Below are positions 9,066 through 23,422 of a stretch of 64,000 bases of DNA, one piece after another; the stretch's first letter is position 1, and each line of letters begins with the position of its first letter. The notes beneath the pieces are model-generated. The model saw nothing but the letters and a program-made list of their open reading frames with translations. It was not told where the DNA came from and did no database searches. The stretch spans positions 1,674,001-1,738,000 of the forward strand of contig NZ_CP022437.1 of assembly GCF_002224365.1 (NCBI RefSeq), written 5' to 3'. This DNA is from Virgibacillus necropolis. GTDB taxonomy: Bacteria; Bacillota; Bacilli; Bacillales; Amphibacillaceae. The position numbers and the translations under genes were made by a program.

Positions 9066-9794
9066 CTATAAAACTTTACTCAAAAATGCTTGTGTACGTT
9101 CATGTTGTGGGTTACTAAACAGTTCTTCTGGAACGTTTTGCTCAACAATAAATCCTTCATCAATGTACAAAACACGGTCACAAACCTCGCGAGCAAATCC
9201 CATTTCATGTGTCACGACGACCATTGTCATTCCTTCATTGGCTAGCTGTTTCATAACCGCTAGCACGTCTCCAACCATCTCAGGATCAAGAGCTGATGTT
9301 GGTTCATCAAACAACATGATCTTGGGATCCATCGCTAGGGCACGTGCAATTGCGACACGTTGCTTTTGTCCACCTGATAAAGAACCAGGGTAGCTGCCAG
9401 CCTTGTCATTTAAACCAACTTTGGTCAATAATTCTTCAGCTTTTTTAGTTGCTTCTTCTTTTGAAGTCCCGCGTGTTTTCATTGGCGCAAGAATAATATT
9501 TTCCATCACCGTTTTATGTGGGAATAGATTAAACTGTTGAAACACCATTCCAACTTCTTGACGAACCGTATTGATATTAACACTTTTGTCCGTGATATCC
9601 TGACCATCAACTATTACCTGTCCACCTGTAATTTTCTCGAGTCGATTTAAACAACGAAGAAAGGTGCTTTTCCCAGATCCAGACGCCCCGATAACGCAAA
9701 TAACTTCTTTTTCTTCAATGGAAACACTAATATCTTTCAACACTTCAAGTTTGCCAAAGGACTTTTTTAAGTTTTTTACATCAATCATTGTCAT
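9066..9794 (-). CDS. Polar amino-acid ABC transporter ATPase (GlnQ-type)
   Basis: A 242-aa ATPase. Walker A is GASGSGKST at residues 36-44, the signature LSGGQKQR is near 140, Walker B is [12 protein letters not shown] and the switch region is VTHEMGFA. '[10 protein letters not shown]' (Q-loop) is characteristic of the glutamine/arginine/histidine ATPases (PAAT family). The start overlaps the permease stop by 4 nt, showing translational coupling. It would hydrolyse ATP on the cytoplasmic face to drive uptake by the permease encoded just upstream. The exact amino acid cannot be told from sequence; glutamine is a reasonable guess. Confidence 0.9.
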   Translation of the reverse strand: MTMIDVKNLKKSFGKLEVLKDISVSIEEKEVICVIGASGSGKSTFLRCLNRLEKITGGQVIVDGQDITDKSVNINTVRQEVGMVFQQFNLFPHKTVMENIILAPMKTRGTSKEEATKKAEELLTKVGLNDKAGSYPGSLSGGQKQRVAIARALAMDPKIMLFDEPTSALDPEMVGDVLAVMKQLANEGMTMVVVTHEMGFAREVCDRVLYIDEGFIVEQNVPEELFSNPQHERTQAFLSKVL

Positions 9795-10435
9795 CGTAGT
9801 TTATATCTCCTTTCAAGAAAACTAGAGAGTAAGGATAATAAATATATAATAATGAAATACATGACTCCAACCGCTAGCCATATATTGAAGGCTTCAAATG
9901 TTCGAGCGATTTCAACCTGCCCTTTTTGAGTTAAATCGGCAATCCCAATAACGGAAAGAAGAGAGGTATCTTTAAAGCTTATAATTGCCTGGTTTGTAAA
10001 AGTTGGAAGCATGCGTCTAAATGCTTGAGGTAATATGATATGGCGCATGTTCTGTGAACTTGTTAAACCAAGTGAACGAGCGGCTTCTGTCTGTCCTTTG
10101 TCCATAGACTGAATACCAGCACGGATGATTTCCGCAAAGTATGCACCTGCATTGATTGCGACTGTAATAATACCTGCAGTTGTACGATCCATTGATATGA
10201 ATTCAAGCGAGTTTAGACCATAATAGAAAAAGAATAATTGTACTAATATAGGTGTTCCACGAATTGCGTCGATAAATATCTTAGCAATCCAGTTAAGAAC
10301 TTTCCAAGGAGATAAGCGCATTAATGCCATGATTAGACCAATTATAAACCCTAGGATAATTGCTACTAAAAATATGTAGATAGTTACTTTTAATCCTTCC
10401 AATAAATATGGAAAAGACTCAATGATAACATCCAT
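9791..10435 (-). CDS. Polar amino-acid ABC transporter permease
   Basis: A 214-aa membrane protein with about five hydrophobic segments. The HEAA coupling motif is '[15 protein letters not shown]' (about 112-126), the standard loop that contacts the ATPase. It ends with basic residues (FLERRYKLR), inside the cell. It lies between the ATPase (4-nt overlap) and the binding-protein gene, from which it is separated by an unusual 185-bp structured spacer. The ribosome site is AAAGGGG. A single permease gene suggests a homodimer. Confidence 0.9.
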   Translation of the reverse strand: MDVIIESFPYLLEGLKVTIYIFLVAIILGFIIGLIMALMRLSPWKVLNWIAKIFIDAIRGTPILVQLFFFYYGLNSLEFISMDRTTAGIITVAINAGAYFAEIIRAGIQSMDKGQTEAARSLGLTSSQNMRHIILPQAFRRMLPTFTNQAIISFKDTSLLSVIGIADLTQKGQVEIARTFEAFNIWLAVGVMYFIIIYLLSLLSSFLERRYKLR

Positions 10436-10620
10436 TTATTCAGCCCCTTTCATTAAAATGGACGCGCTTTAAAAGCACGCCCTGATAAAGTGAAACTTTA
10501 TTCAGTGAGCTTCCTCCACTGAATATTAGTAGAACCAATCGGACTTGTACGGGCAGTTACCCGACTATAACTCACGAGCCTTACTTAATTTTTACTGCCC
10601 GTCAAACTGCGATAAGATTT
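10436..10620 (-). repeat. Structured intergenic element inside the amino-acid ABC operon
   Basis: This spacer holds several inverted repeats. CGGGCAGT (10550-10557) pairs with ACTGCCCG (10594-10601); TTCAGTG (10501-10507) pairs with CACTGAA (10517-10523). There is also a hairpin around AAAGTGAAACTTT, and one around GGACGCGCTTTAAAAGCACGCCC that sits just upstream of the permease ribosome site. No open frame is present. It looks like a mobile or repeated stem-loop block, or a processing/attenuation element that sets the high ratio of binding protein to permease. Confidence 0.5.
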
Positions 10621-11406
10621 TTATTGTTCTCCAAGATACGTATTTAAGATTTCATCATACTTGCCGCTTTCCTTTAATGAAGCTAATCCATCATTTATTT
10701 TTTTGAGAAGTTCATCGTTTTCCCCTTTAAGAACAGCAATACCATAATTGTCTCCATTCAAGCGGTCTCCAACAACCTGTAATTTAAGATCACTTTCAGC
10801 TATCGCATAAGAGATTACGGGATAATCTTCAATAAGTGCGTCAGCAGTTCCATTTCCAACTTCTTGGAACATAGATGTACTATCGTTTACCTGAACAATT
10901 TCATATCCATATTTATCTTTGTTTTCTTGTGCAAAGGTGGCACCAGTTGTTCCTTTTTTAACCGCTACAGTTTTGCCTTTTAAATCTTCAAGGCTAGTAA
11001 TCTCAGAATTACCGTCTGCAACAACTAATGATAATCCTGCTTCAAAGTATGGATCAGAGAAATCAACTTTTTCTTTACGTTCGTCTGTAATACTCATACC
11101 AGCAATCGCAATATCTAGTTCCCCTGCTTGCATTGCTGGAATAATACCACTAAAGTCCATTGCCTCTAATTGGATTTCGAAGCCTTGATCTTCTGCAATT
11201 GCTCTGATTAAATCAACGTCAATTCCTTTGTATTCGTCACCTTCTTGAAATTCAAATGGTGGATAAGTCGTATCGATACCTACTTTATATACTTTTCCAT
11301 CCCCTTCTTCGCCGGATGCATTGCCTTCATCTGAGCCACTAGACCCACATGCTGCTAATAAAACCATTAACGCGAATAAAAAACTAAATAAACAAATCTT
11401 CTTCAT
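10621..11406 (-). CDS. Amino-acid ABC transporter substrate-binding lipoprotein
   Basis: A 261-aa lipoprotein precursor: a lysine N-terminus, a hydrophobic core and the lipobox LAAC with Cys20 as the likely lipidated residue. An acidic Gly/Ser linker follows. The SBP_bac_3 domain starts at VYKVGIDTTYPPFEF (about 39-53) and includes the family signature G-I-D-V-D-L and the ligand-contacting SITDERKEKVDFSDPYF (about 105-121). It is the first gene of the operon, as is common when the binding protein is needed in excess. The specificity is probably glutamine or a related polar amino acid. Confidence 0.92.
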   Translation of the reverse strand: MKKICLFSFLFALMVLLAACGSSGSDEGNASGEEGDGKVYKVGIDTTYPPFEFQEGDEYKGIDVDLIRAIAEDQGFEIQLEAMDFSGIIPAMQAGELDIAIAGMSITDERKEKVDFSDPYFEAGLSLVVADGNSEITSLEDLKGKTVAVKKGTTGATFAQENKDKYGYEIVQVNDSTSMFQEVGNGTADALIEDYPVISYAIAESDLKLQVVGDRLNGDNYGIAVLKGENDELLKKINDGLASLKESGKYDEILNTYLGEQ

Positions 11407-11449
11407 TGAACTGCCCCCTTGATTGATTTAGAAACCCGATCCTATGTGT

Positions 11450-11478
11450 ATTCTATAAAAGGGCATCGTGCATGTCAA
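11450..11478 (-). promoter_or_regulatory. Sigma-A promoter of the amino-acid ABC operon
   Basis: On the minus strand: TTGACA (11473-11478), a 17-bp spacer and TAGAAT (11450-11455), about 45 nt before the binding-protein start codon. Confidence 0.85.
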
Positions 11479-11564
11479 GAAAAATCAAAATATTAAAACG
11501 AGTTTCAGACTTTTAAAAGTAGTTCGTGTTGCAGGTTATTACAGCAAAATTCGACAAACAAAAA

Positions 11565-11592
11565 GTCCTACTGATTTCTTTACCAGTAGGAC
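11565..11592 (-). terminator. Terminator of mnmM
   Basis: A 9-bp stem GTCCTACTG (11565-11573) with CAGTAGGAC (11584-11592). On the minus strand it is followed by a U-tract (AAAAA at 11560-11564 on the plus strand). Confidence 0.8.
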
Positions 11593-11602
11593 AGATTAAC
11601 TA

Positions 11603-12181
11603 TTAGTTAGTTCTCTTTTCAATCGCAATAATAAATGGTGGGGTATTTTTTTGGTTGATAAATCCATAATAGAGGACACTATGTAGCTTTTGATCCAATT
11701 GATGGACGTATTCCATGATATTCCGCTTCTCTAATTCCCCGCCCTCATGTCCATGATAAACGACCAAAACAACTACCCCATTTTCTTTTAAATGCGTTAA
11801 AATTCCTTCAATCGCAAGAATAGTCGTTTCACTTTTTGTGACGATGCCTTTATCGCTTCCAGGAAGGTAACCAAGATTGAAGATAGCCCCGCCAAGTGAT
11901 GTTAATTGGTCAACGGACAAATGATGGATTGCATTGCTGTGACTATCTTTAATAATGGTTGCGTTCTTAATCTTTTGTGAAGCAAGCAATTCCCGTGTGT
12001 TAAGGATTGCCTGTTCTTGAATGTCAAAACCGTATACATGACCCCCTTCACCAACTACTTTACTCAAAAAAACGGTATCATGACCATTTCCGCATGTAGC
12101 ATCGATTACGGTTTCACCTTTATTTACTGCTTCTTCTATTAAATGATGAGAAAATTGAAGAATTCCTTTCATTATATGCAT
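11603..12181 (-). CDS. mnmM: tRNA wobble-uridine methyltransferase MnmM (YtqB)
   Basis: A 192-aa Rossmann-fold methyltransferase. The SAM-binding motif is DATCGNGHDT at residues 27-36 and the acidic motif is FDIQEQ near 55. 'FNLGYLPGSDK' (about 101-111) is the NPPY-like region typical of YtqB. In B. subtilis YtqB was identified as MnmM, which methylates aminomethyl(-2-thio)uridine at tRNA position 34 to complete mnm5(s2)U. The start at 12181 has AAAGGTGG about 10 nt upstream; an in-frame ATG three codons later is an alternative. It lies near ytpB and ytoA, as in B. subtilis. Confidence 0.88.
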   Translation of the reverse strand: MHIMKGILQFSHHLIEEAVNKGETVIDATCGNGHDTVFLSKVVGEGGHVYGFDIQEQAILNTRELLASQKIKNATIIKDSHSNAIHHLSVDQLTSLGGAIFNLGYLPGSDKGIVTKSETTILAIEGILTHLKENGVVVLVVYHGHEGGELEKRNIMEYVHQLDQKLHSVLYYGFINQKNTPPFIIAIEKRTN

Positions 12182-12254
12182 ACACCCTAACCACCTTTAG
12201 TGTATATAATTTTAGCATGAATGGAATTATAATAGAAAGAAACAGGTTATAGGC

Positions 12255-12283
12255 TTGACAATGACACACCAATTCATTAGAAT
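12255..12283 (+). promoter_or_regulatory. Sigma-A promoter of leuS
   Basis: A perfect TTGACA (12255-12260), 17-bp spacer and TAGAAT (12278-12283), just upstream of the T-box leader. Confidence 0.85.
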
Positions 12284-12294
12284 TCAATATACAT

Positions 12295-12536
12295 ATCATA
12301 ATAACGATGCGAAGGAATAGTAATAAATTCTTCAGGTGTAGCGAGACAGTGGTTGGTGAAAACTGTTCCTGGATATTTATGAACTCACCTTTAATGTTGC
12401 AGGAATGAAGTGAAGTAATTTTTGCCGTGAATCCACGTTAGGGATACAAAGAGAACGTGCGATTTACGTTAATTTGGGTGGTACCGCGGGAGATAACAGC
12501 TTCTCGTCCCTTTATTGGGATGAGTGGCTTTTTTTA
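12295..12536 (+). ncRNA. T-box leader of leuS
   Basis: The T-box sequence GGGTGGTACCGCGG lies at 12476-12489. It is followed by the terminator CTCGTCCC (12503-12510) with GGGATGAG (12517-12524) and Ts to 12536. In the specifier region, TATGAACTCACC (around 12376-12387) offers CTC, a leucine codon, in the usual GAA-NNN context. Known mechanism: uncharged tRNA-Leu pairs with the specifier and the T-box bulge, stabilises the antiterminator and allows leuS transcription when charged tRNA is scarce. Confidence 0.95.
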
Positions 12537-12574
12537 ATTGTAAAAGAGATCTTTTAAAAGAAGGAGGAAGAAAA

Positions 12575-14989
12575 ATGAGTTTTGATCATCAGGAAATTGA
12601 AAAAAGGTGGCAATCGTATTGGTTAGAAAATAAAACGTTTAAAACCAATACCTATTCCGAAAAAGATAAGGCTTATGTATTAGATATGTTTCCATATCCG
12701 TCAGGTGCGGGATTACATGTTGGACATCCAGAAGGCTATACCGCGACAGATATATTTTCTCGAATGAAGCGCATGCAAGGGTATGAGGTATTGCACCCAA
12801 TGGGCTGGGATGCCTTTGGTTTACCTGCAGAACAATATGCACTTGATACAGGGAATAGTCCTGCTGAGTTTACATTGAAAAATATCGAAACGTTTAAACG
12901 TCAGATTCAAGAACTTGGCTTTTCCTATGATTGGGATCGCGAAATTAAGACAACAGATCCGAACTATTATAAATGGACACAATGGATTTTTACCAAGCTA
13001 TACGAAAAGGGACTTGCCTATGTTGATGAAGTAGCAGTTAATTGGTGTCCGGCCCTTGGTACTGTACTTGCGAACGAGGAAGTTATTGATGGTAAAAGTG
13101 AACGCGGTGGGCATCCTGTTGTACGCAAACCAATGAAACAATGGATGTTGAAGATTACGGCTTACGCTGATCGTCTACTAGAAGATCTAGAAGGATTGGA
13201 ATGGCCAGAAAGTCTAAAGGAAATGCAACGTAACTGGATTGGCCGGTCTGAAGGTGCACAAGTACAGTTTTCTATTGATGGACATGATGCGGAATTTACT
13301 GTATTTACTACGAGACCTGATACACTATTCGGTGCGACCTATGCAGTACTAGCACCCGAACATCCTTTAGTCAACAAAATTACAACAATTTCACAAAAAG
13401 AAGCAGTGGAAGCATATTTGAATAAGGTACAAACAAAATCTGATTTGGACCGGACAGATCTTGCAAAAGAAAAAACTGGTGTATTCACAGGTGCCTATGC
13501 AATTAATCCAGTAAATAATGAAAAAATGCCAATTTGGGTAGCGGATTATGTTCTCATGAGTTATGGAACAGGTGCAATTATGGCGGTCCCAGCGCACGAT
13601 GAACGAGATTTTGAATTTGCCAGTAAATTTGAATTGCCAATAGTTGAGGTAGTTTCAGGTGGAAATGTTACCAAGGAAGCTTTTACTGGAGAAGGTGAAC
13701 ATGTTAATTCTGGTTTTTTGAATGGTTTGGGTAAGGATGAAGCTATATCGAAAATGATTGAATGGCTTGTAGCAAAAGGAAAAGGCCAAAAGGAAATTAC
13801 GTATCGCTTGCGTGACTGGTTGTTTGCTAGACAGCGTTATTGGGGTGAACCAATTCCAATTATCCACTGGGAAGATGGTACGATGACAGCTGTACCTGAA
13901 GAAGACCTACCATTAGAGCTTCCTAAGCTAACCGAAATAAAACCATCTGGAACAGGCGAATCGCCACTCGCCAATACTGATTGGGTAAATGTTATCGACC
14001 CTAAAACAGGAATGAAAGGACGCCGCGAAACGAATACGATGCCACAATGGGCTGGCAGCTGTTGGTATTTCCTACGCTTCATTGATCCAGATAACTCTGA
14101 ACAACTTGCGGATCCAGAAGCATTAAAAAAGTGGTTGCCAGTGGATACGTATATTGGTGGGGCTGAACATGCTGTACTTCATCTATTATATGCACGTTTT
14201 TGGCACAAATTTTTATATGATATCAATGTAGTTCCAACAAAAGAACCGTTCATGAGACTGTTTAATCAAGGGATGATCCTTGGCGCGGGTAATGAAAAAA
14301 TGAGTAAATCAAAAGGAAATGTCGTTAATCCGGATGATATTGTTGCTTCGCATGGTGCTGATACATTGCGTTTATATGAAATGTTTATGGGACCTCTAGA
14401 TGCTGCAATTGCTTGGTCAACAAATGGTTTAGACGGAGCGAGAAGATTTCTTGACCGTGTATGGCGAATGGCGATTAATGAGGATGGTTCTCTTTCTGAT
14501 AAAATCACAGAGGGTGTACAAGATTCACCCTTAACCAAGGTATATCATCAAACCGTAAAAAAGGTAACGGAAGACTTTGAAAACCTGCATTTTAATACAG
14601 GTATTTCGCAAATGATGGTATTTATTAATGAGGGATATAAAGCAGACCAGCTTCCAAAGGATTATATAGAAGGGTTTGTTAAATTGCTTTCACCAGTAGC
14701 TCCACATATTGCAGAAGAATTGTGGAGTAGACTAGGACATCAGGAAACCATTAGTTATCAGCCATGGCCTAGCTACGATGAGTCTAAGCTAATAGAGGAT
14801 GAAGTCGAAATTGCGCTACAAGTAATGGGCAAGGTTAGATCTAAGATAAATGTGGCACGAGACATTTCTAAAGATGACCTCGAAAAAGTAGCACTTGACG
14901 ATGATAAAATGCAGGAATGGTTAGAAGGGAAAACGATACGAAAAGTAATTGTTGTTCCGGGAAAACTGGTTAATGTTGTAGCAAATTAA
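12575..14989 (+). CDS. leuS: Leucyl-tRNA synthetase
   Basis: An 804-aa class I aminoacyl-tRNA synthetase that charges tRNA-Leu in the cytoplasm. The HIGH motif is in [12 protein letters not shown] (residues 40-51) and the KMSKS motif near 575 ([10 protein letters not shown]). The CP1 editing domain between about 220 and 420 includes the threonine-rich [14 protein letters not shown] chose the ATG at 12575, preceded by AAGGAGG; the upstream frame overlaps the T-box terminator and is not translated from there. Regulation is by the T-box leader. Confidence 0.97.
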   Translation: MSFDHQEIEKRWQSYWLENKTFKTNTYSEKDKAYVLDMFPYPSGAGLHVGHPEGYTATDIFSRMKRMQGYEVLHPMGWDAFGLPAEQYALDTGNSPAEFTLKNIETFKRQIQELGFSYDWDREIKTTDPNYYKWTQWIFTKLYEKGLAYVDEVAVNWCPALGTVLANEEVIDGKSERGGHPVVRKPMKQWMLKITAYADRLLEDLEGLEWPESLKEMQRNWIGRSEGAQVQFSIDGHDAEFTVFTTRPDTLFGATYAVLAPEHPLVNKITTISQKEAVEAYLNKVQTKSDLDRTDLAKEKTGVFTGAYAINPVNNEKMPIWVADYVLMSYGTGAIMAVPAHDERDFEFASKFELPIVEVVSGGNVTKEAFTGEGEHVNSGFLNGLGKDEAISKMIEWLVAKGKGQKEITYRLRDWLFARQRYWGEPIPIIHWEDGTMTAVPEEDLPLELPKLTEIKPSGTGESPLANTDWVNVIDPKTGMKGRRETNTMPQWAGSCWYFLRFIDPDNSEQLADPEALKKWLPVDTYIGGAEHAVLHLLYARFWHKFLYDINVVPTKEPFMRLFNQGMILGAGNEKMSKSKGNVVNPDDIVASHGADTLRLYEMFMGPLDAAIAWSTNGLDGARRFLDRVWRMAINEDGSLSDKITEGVQDSPLTKVYHQTVKKVTEDFENLHFNTGISQMMVFINEGYKADQLPKDYIEGFVKLLSPVAPHIAEELWSRLGHQETISYQPWPSYDESKLIEDEVEIALQVMGKVRSKINVARDISKDDLEKVALDDDKMQEWLEGKTIRKVIVVPGKLVNVVAN

Positions 14990-14996
14990 AATGGAT

Positions 14997-15024
14997 GGGA
15001 TCTCTAACATAGAGGTCCCTTCTT
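14997..15024 (+). terminator. Terminator of leuS
   Basis: Stem GGGATCTCT (14997-15005) with AGAGGTCCC (15011-15019), one G-U pair, then TTCTT. Confidence 0.65.
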
Positions 15025-15068
15025 ATTGAATTTAAATCAATACTTTCGGTAGAGTCTAAGTCAAAAGA

Positions 15069-15098
15069 AGTCCCCTCATACGTTAAGTATGAGGGACT
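15069..15098 (-). terminator. Terminator of the secreted-protein gene
   Basis: A 12-bp inverted repeat (GTCCCCTCATAC 15070-15081 with GTATGAGGGAC 15087-15097), just downstream of the minus-strand gene that ends at 15106. The U-tract (TTCTTTTGA) is modest. Confidence 0.65.
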
Positions 15099-15105
15099 AT
15101 GTGAT

Positions 15106-15870
15106 TTATTGGTCTGAAGGCACCCATTCTGTAGTTAGAATAATCCATTTTCCTTTTTCGTAATACCAAAGTGTCTCTATTGTACCTAATTGATCGGCAT
15201 GATAGGCACCACTTATTTGCTGATAGCTTTTTAAGCCATAACCTTTACTTTTACTGATTAATACTGGTTCATAAAATGCAATTGGATCAATCATCAAGGT
15301 AGTAGGTTTTAGTAAATCACCATTTTCACTGTATAGACCAAGACGTATATAATCTTCTGAGCGATCTTTCACATTGATAGATATTTCCTTGCTTCTAGGT
15401 GTAAGGGATAAAACTGCCTTAAAGTTATCCATAAACTTTCCCTTAACATACCGCTGTGTTGGTAGTGGGATTTCTTTAAGCTTTCCATTTTTTAATGTGT
15501 TGAGTTGGTAATTATATAGACCACCGCTACCACCAGTTGGACTTTGATAATATATATCCGTTATTTTGTCGTGGTTTAAATCATAGAACTGAAGGGTTGG
15601 CTCATAACCTCCCTCGTACTGTATTTTCCATTCTTTCGAGTGTGAATCCTTAATGACTGCCCATATTTTCTGGTAATAGGCGGAATCATTACTAAACGGA
15701 ATTGCTTTTAAAAGGATGGTGTCTGTTTGACCATCACCAGTAACATCTTCTTTATACGTATGGATCGTTATGGAGTTTGGGATTTTCGAATTTACAGTTG
15801 CTTGAAGGGAAATTGGGAATAATAAAGTGAGAAATAGTAAAAAAGCGATAGAAATAGTGGTATACTTCAT
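15106..15870 (-). CDS. Secreted protein with VCBS/EF-hand-like repeats, unknown function
   Basis: A 254-aa protein with a clear signal peptide (hydrophobic residues 7-22, then ALQAT-like cleavage near 'SLQATVNS'). Two short acidic repeats, DVTGDGQTD (about 42-50) and DLNHDKITD (about 96-104), resemble the calcium-binding loops of FG-GAP/VCBS or dockerin-type repeats. This suggests a small beta-propeller-like extracellular domain. Aromatic residues are frequent near the C-terminus. I do not recognise a named family. It stands alone between leuS and ytwF, where B. subtilis has different genes, so it may be specific to this lineage. Confidence 0.7.
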   Translation of the reverse strand: MKYTTISIAFLLFLTLLFPISLQATVNSKIPNSITIHTYKEDVTGDGQTDTILLKAIPFSNDSAYYQKIWAVIKDSHSKEWKIQYEGGYEPTLQFYDLNHDKITDIYYQSPTGGSGGLYNYQLNTLKNGKLKEIPLPTQRYVKGKFMDNFKAVLSLTPRSKEISINVKDRSEDYIRLGLYSENGDLLKPTTLMIDPIAFYEPVLISKSKGYGLKSYQQISGAYHADQLGTIETLWYYEKGKWIILTTEWVPSDQ

Positions 15871-15932
15871 TTTTCATTCTCCTGTCTAGGGTTTAATTTT
15901 GAGTAAATATAGGTATATAATGTGCCACATGT

Positions 15933-15961
15933 TTGCAACGTATACACTAAATTAGTATGAT
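15933..15961 (+). promoter_or_regulatory. Sigma-A promoter of ytwF
   Basis: TTGCAA (15933-15938), a 17-bp spacer and TATGAT (15956-15961), 37 nt before the GTG start. Confidence 0.7.
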
Positions 15962-15998
15962 AAAGTTATACAAATGTTTTAAGAGAGGCTGATAAAAA

Positions 15999-16307
15999 GT
16001 GGAACATATTCAAGAGTTTACTTCTGAAGAATTACAAAGTTTATTAGGGAAAGAAAATAGCATTGAAATTATTGATGTTAGGGAGGACGAAGAGGTAGCA
16101 CAAGGCATGATTGAAGATGCTAAGCATATTCCATTACAGGAAATTCCTAATAGTATGGAGAATTTAAGCAAAGACAAACACTATGTTCTTGTTTGCCGCT
16201 CTGGTGCTAGAAGTATGCGAGCTGCAACTTATCTTGAAGAACATGGCTATAAGGTTGCTAATCTTGCAGGCGGGATGTTGGATTGGGATGGTGAAATCGT
16301 TTTTTAA
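15999..16307 (+). CDS. ytwF: Rhodanese-like protein YtwF
   Basis: A 102-aa single-domain rhodanese. The active-site loop is CRSGARS with the catalytic cysteine at residue 66, which would carry a persulfide. The N-terminal 'IIDVREDEEVAQGMIEDAKHIP' (about 24-45) is the CH2-type motif of the fold. Family members move sulfane sulfur; the physiological acceptor is unknown. The start is GTG with AGAGAGG about 9 nt before it. ytwF lies near leuS in B. subtilis too. No terminator separates it from the rRNA promoters. Confidence 0.85.
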   Translation: MEHIQEFTSEELQSLLGKENSIEIIDVREDEEVAQGMIEDAKHIPLQEIPNSMENLSKDKHYVLVCRSGARSMRAATYLEEHGYKVANLAGGMLDWDGEIVF

Positions 16308-16336
16308 CGAAAACGAAAAAGATTACTAAAAGGTTA

Positions 16337-16365
16337 TTGACTTTTTAATAGAATAGCTGTAATAT
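16337..16365 (+). promoter_or_regulatory. rRNA operon promoter P1 (upstream)
   Basis: TTGACT (16337-16342), a 17-bp spacer and TAATAT (16360-16365). It is the first of a tandem pair, as in B. subtilis rrn operons. Confidence 0.75.
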
Positions 16366-16421
16366 ATATTTTGCTGCTAAAAAAACAGCGGTTAACAACT
16401 AAGAACTTACCAATATTAAAC

Positions 16422-16451
16422 ATTGACAGTTTAATGGAGGAAATGCTATAA
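16422..16451 (+). promoter_or_regulatory. rRNA operon promoter P2 (downstream)
   Basis: A perfect TTGACA (16422-16427), an 18-bp spacer and a perfect TATAAT (16446-16451). The leader then carries the 16S processing-stem arm CCTTGAAAACTGAACAAAAC (about 16492-16511). Confidence 0.85.
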
Positions 16452-16584
16452 TTCTTATATTGTCGATGTAAGTTGACAGACAAAATTCGATCCTTGAAAA
16501 CTGAACAAAACAACCAAGTATGTAAGTAACGAAACAAAGCTAAGACAATTGATAGAATCGATTGGTGTCGATTCTATTCAAACT

Positions 16585-21383
<4,799 letters not shown>

Positions 21384-21457
21384 CAATTCTTGATGTCACT
21401 ATTGCGCTCTTATTTAGTTTTTAGGGTATAAAATATACCTTTTTCTTATATGAAATT

Positions 21458-21574
21458 GTCTGGTAGTAATAGCGGAGAAGTCACACCTGTTCCCATACCG
21501 AACACAGTAGTTAAGCTCTCCAGCGCCGATGGTAGTTAGGACTTTGTCCTTGCAAGAGTAGGACGCCGCCAGGC
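21458..21574 (+). rRNA. 5S ribosomal RNA
   Basis: About 117 nt, starting GTCTGGTAGTAATAGCGGAG and ending GCCGCCAGGC; the two ends pair. It contains the conserved CCCATACCGAACACAG and AAGCTCTCCAGCGCC segments. It lies about 75 nt after 23S, and no tRNA genes follow it. Confidence 0.95.
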
Positions 21575-21583
21575 AACAACTAG

Positions 21584-21620
21584 AAAGCAAAATACATTTT
21601 AAATGTATCTTTGCTTTTTT
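21584..21620 (+). terminator. Terminator of the rRNA operon
   Basis: A long stem of AAAGCAAAATACATTT with AAATGTATCTTTGCTTT (one bulge), then a T-run. It directly follows 5S. Confidence 0.85.
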
Positions 21621-21630
21621 CAATACAAAA

Positions 21631-21665
21631 ACAAAAGAGACGCTCATGGCGTCTCTTTTGTTTTT
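21631..21665. terminator. Bidirectional terminator between the rrn operon and the small membrane-protein gene
   Basis: A 13-bp perfect stem (ACAAAAGAGACGC with GCGTCTCTTTTGT) with a T-run on the plus side and As on the other side. It serves the minus-strand gene ending at 21679 and acts as a back-up for rrn. Confidence 0.8.
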
Positions 21666-21678
21666 AATTAAAAAAATG

Positions 21679-21879
21679 TTAACTCATTCCATAAGGTCCA
21701 AGCGTCTGTTTATCGCTACTTCCGCTGTTTCTACTACTTCCACCCATTTGTGAAACCAACGGAACCATTTGTTGCATGGTCTGACCAAGTGATTGGTTAT
21801 TTTTTGTCATGGTATAATACGTCGCTGCTCCGACTCCAACTGAAGCTAATAAAGGTACCAACATTGCATTTTTTTCCAT
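21679..21879 (-). CDS. Small membrane-associated protein of unknown function
   Basis: A 66-aa protein. One hydrophobic segment (AMLVPLLASVGVGAATYY, about 5-22) is followed by a Gln/Met-rich and then Ser/Gly-rich polar tail. I chose the ATG at 21879, with AGAAGGG about 12 nt upstream; a TTG four codons earlier is possible but would touch the ribosome site. It resembles the YtxH-like small envelope proteins of Bacillaceae in size and layout, but I cannot name the family. It stands just downstream of ytfP on the same strand. Confidence 0.65.
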   Translation of the reverse strand: MEKNAMLVPLLASVGVGAATYYTMTKNNQSLGQTMQQMVPLVSQMGGSSRNSGSSDKQTLGPYGMS

Positions 21880-21976
21880 AGCAAATCTCAACCCTTCTAT
21901 AATGTCATGAGACCTTTATAGGATGGCACAACATGTAGCAATTCATGTCCGGTAGAACATTCCAATCAGATTAATT

Positions 21977-23242
21977 TCATAAAACATGTCCTGCTTCAAG
22001 TGCTGCATTTGATCCAGCTAATCTGCCTGTTACTAGGGCAGAAGTGATATTATAACCACCAGTATAGCCATGAATATCTAAAATTTCTCCACAAAAATAT
22101 AATCCGTGCATCATTTTTGATTGCATTGTGTTTGGTACAATTTCTTTTATGGAAACTCCACCGCCAGTAACAAATGCCTTTTTAAGTGACAAAGATCCAT
22201 TTACTAGAAATGTGAAATGTTTAAAATCATGTACAATCTTCCGAATTACTTCTTTAGAAATGGTTGCTGCTTTTTGTTCTTCAGTAATAGTGTTTTTTTC
22301 AAAAATGTAAGATAAAAAACGTTCTGGAACAATCCCTTTAAAACTATTTTTGATTGATCTCTTCGGATTAAGCTGTAATGTGTCCCATAATTCTTTTACA
22401 AGAACATCTTCATTTTGTGTTGGTAATAGATCTAACACCATGGTAACTTCGAAACGACCTCTCATAAGCTCTTTTACAACAAATTGTGAGCAACGTAATA
22501 CTGCAGGACCTGAAATTCCAAAGTGGGTGAATATCATATCCATTTGGTGGGTGATAATAGGCTTGCCCTTTTTATTAAGTACAGTTAGTGCAACATCCCT
22601 TAGCGATAATCCTTGAAGTTGTTTTTGTTTAATAAAGGGTTCACTAGAGGTCAAGGCAACTTCTGTTGGATAAAGTTTCGTAACAGTATGTCCCGCTTTT
22701 TCTGCCCACGCATAACCATCACCTGTTGATCCTGTGTGCGGAACAGCCTTACCTCCTACTGCAATCACGATTGATTTGCATGTAATCTTCTCGTTGTCAG
22801 GTAATACCACTGTGTGTTCTTCTTCGTTATAGTTTATTGTTTTTACCTCTGTTTGCATCCGTATTTTTACGTTTAATTCATGCAATTTACTTATTAATGC
22901 ATTAACGACTGTTTTTGCAGAATTAGTTACAGGAAACATACGTCCATGATCTTCTTCCTTTAACGCTACTCCCATTTTCTCAAAAAAATCAATAATATCA
23001 TAATTATTAAAAACTGAAAATGCACTATATAAAAACTTTCCATTACCAGGAATGTGTTTGATCACTTCATCTTCAGGCAGTCGATTGGTAACATTACATC
23101 GTCCACCACCTGAAATAGCTAATTTTGTCCCTAGTTTACTTCCTTTTTCAATTAAAAGGCATTTGGCACCACTTTCTGCAGCGGCAATAGAAGCCATTAA
23201 TCCAGAGGGGCCTCCGCCAATTATGATTACATCGTATTCCAC
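21977..23242 (-). CDS. ytfP: FAD-dependent oxidoreductase of the HI0933/BaiN family (YtfP)
   Basis: A 421-aa flavoprotein. The dinucleotide-binding motif GGGPSG is at residues 9-14 and the adenine-ribose acidic residue is in LLIEKG near 30-35. The second signature [13 protein letters not shown] (about 41-53) is diagnostic of the HI0933/YtfP family. The C-terminal '[17 protein letters not shown]' (about 384-400) is the second FAD contact. The substrate is unknown; some relatives reduce bile-acid intermediates. It is divergent from the flippase gene at 23423, matching the B. subtilis ytfP-ytgP arrangement. Confidence 0.9.
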   Translation of the reverse strand: MEYDVIIIGGGPSGLMASIAAAESGAKCLLIEKGSKLGTKLAISGGGRCNVTNRLPEDEVIKHIPGNGKFLYSAFSVFNNYDIIDFFEKMGVALKEEDHGRMFPVTNSAKTVVNALISKLHELNVKIRMQTEVKTINYNEEEHTVVLPDNEKITCKSIVIAVGGKAVPHTGSTGDGYAWAEKAGHTVTKLYPTEVALTSSEPFIKQKQLQGLSLRDVALTVLNKKGKPIITHQMDMIFTHFGISGPAVLRCSQFVVKELMRGRFEVTMVLDLLPTQNEDVLVKELWDTLQLNPKRSIKNSFKGIVPERFLSYIFEKNTITEEQKAATISKEVIRKIVHDFKHFTFLVNGSLSLKKAFVTGGGVSIKEIVPNTMQSKMMHGLYFCGEILDIHGYTGGYNITSALVTGRLAGSNAALEAGHVL

Positions 23243-23422
23243 TTAGCTTCATTCCTTTCCGTTTGTATCGTACCATTAAATGCTACTAATTCCTATCTAT
23301 TCACTGCTCTGTCATAAATTCGTTACGTTTATTTGGCTTATTTTTATTGATTCTTTATCGTACTTTGAGATAGATGTGATAAAATGGATGTTATGTAATA
23401 AATAATAGATGCAGGTGAATTT

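Noticed and set aside
12524-12574. N-terminal extension of leucyl-tRNA synthetase
   Set aside because: It begins inside the T-box terminator; the ATG at 12575 follows AAGGAGG.
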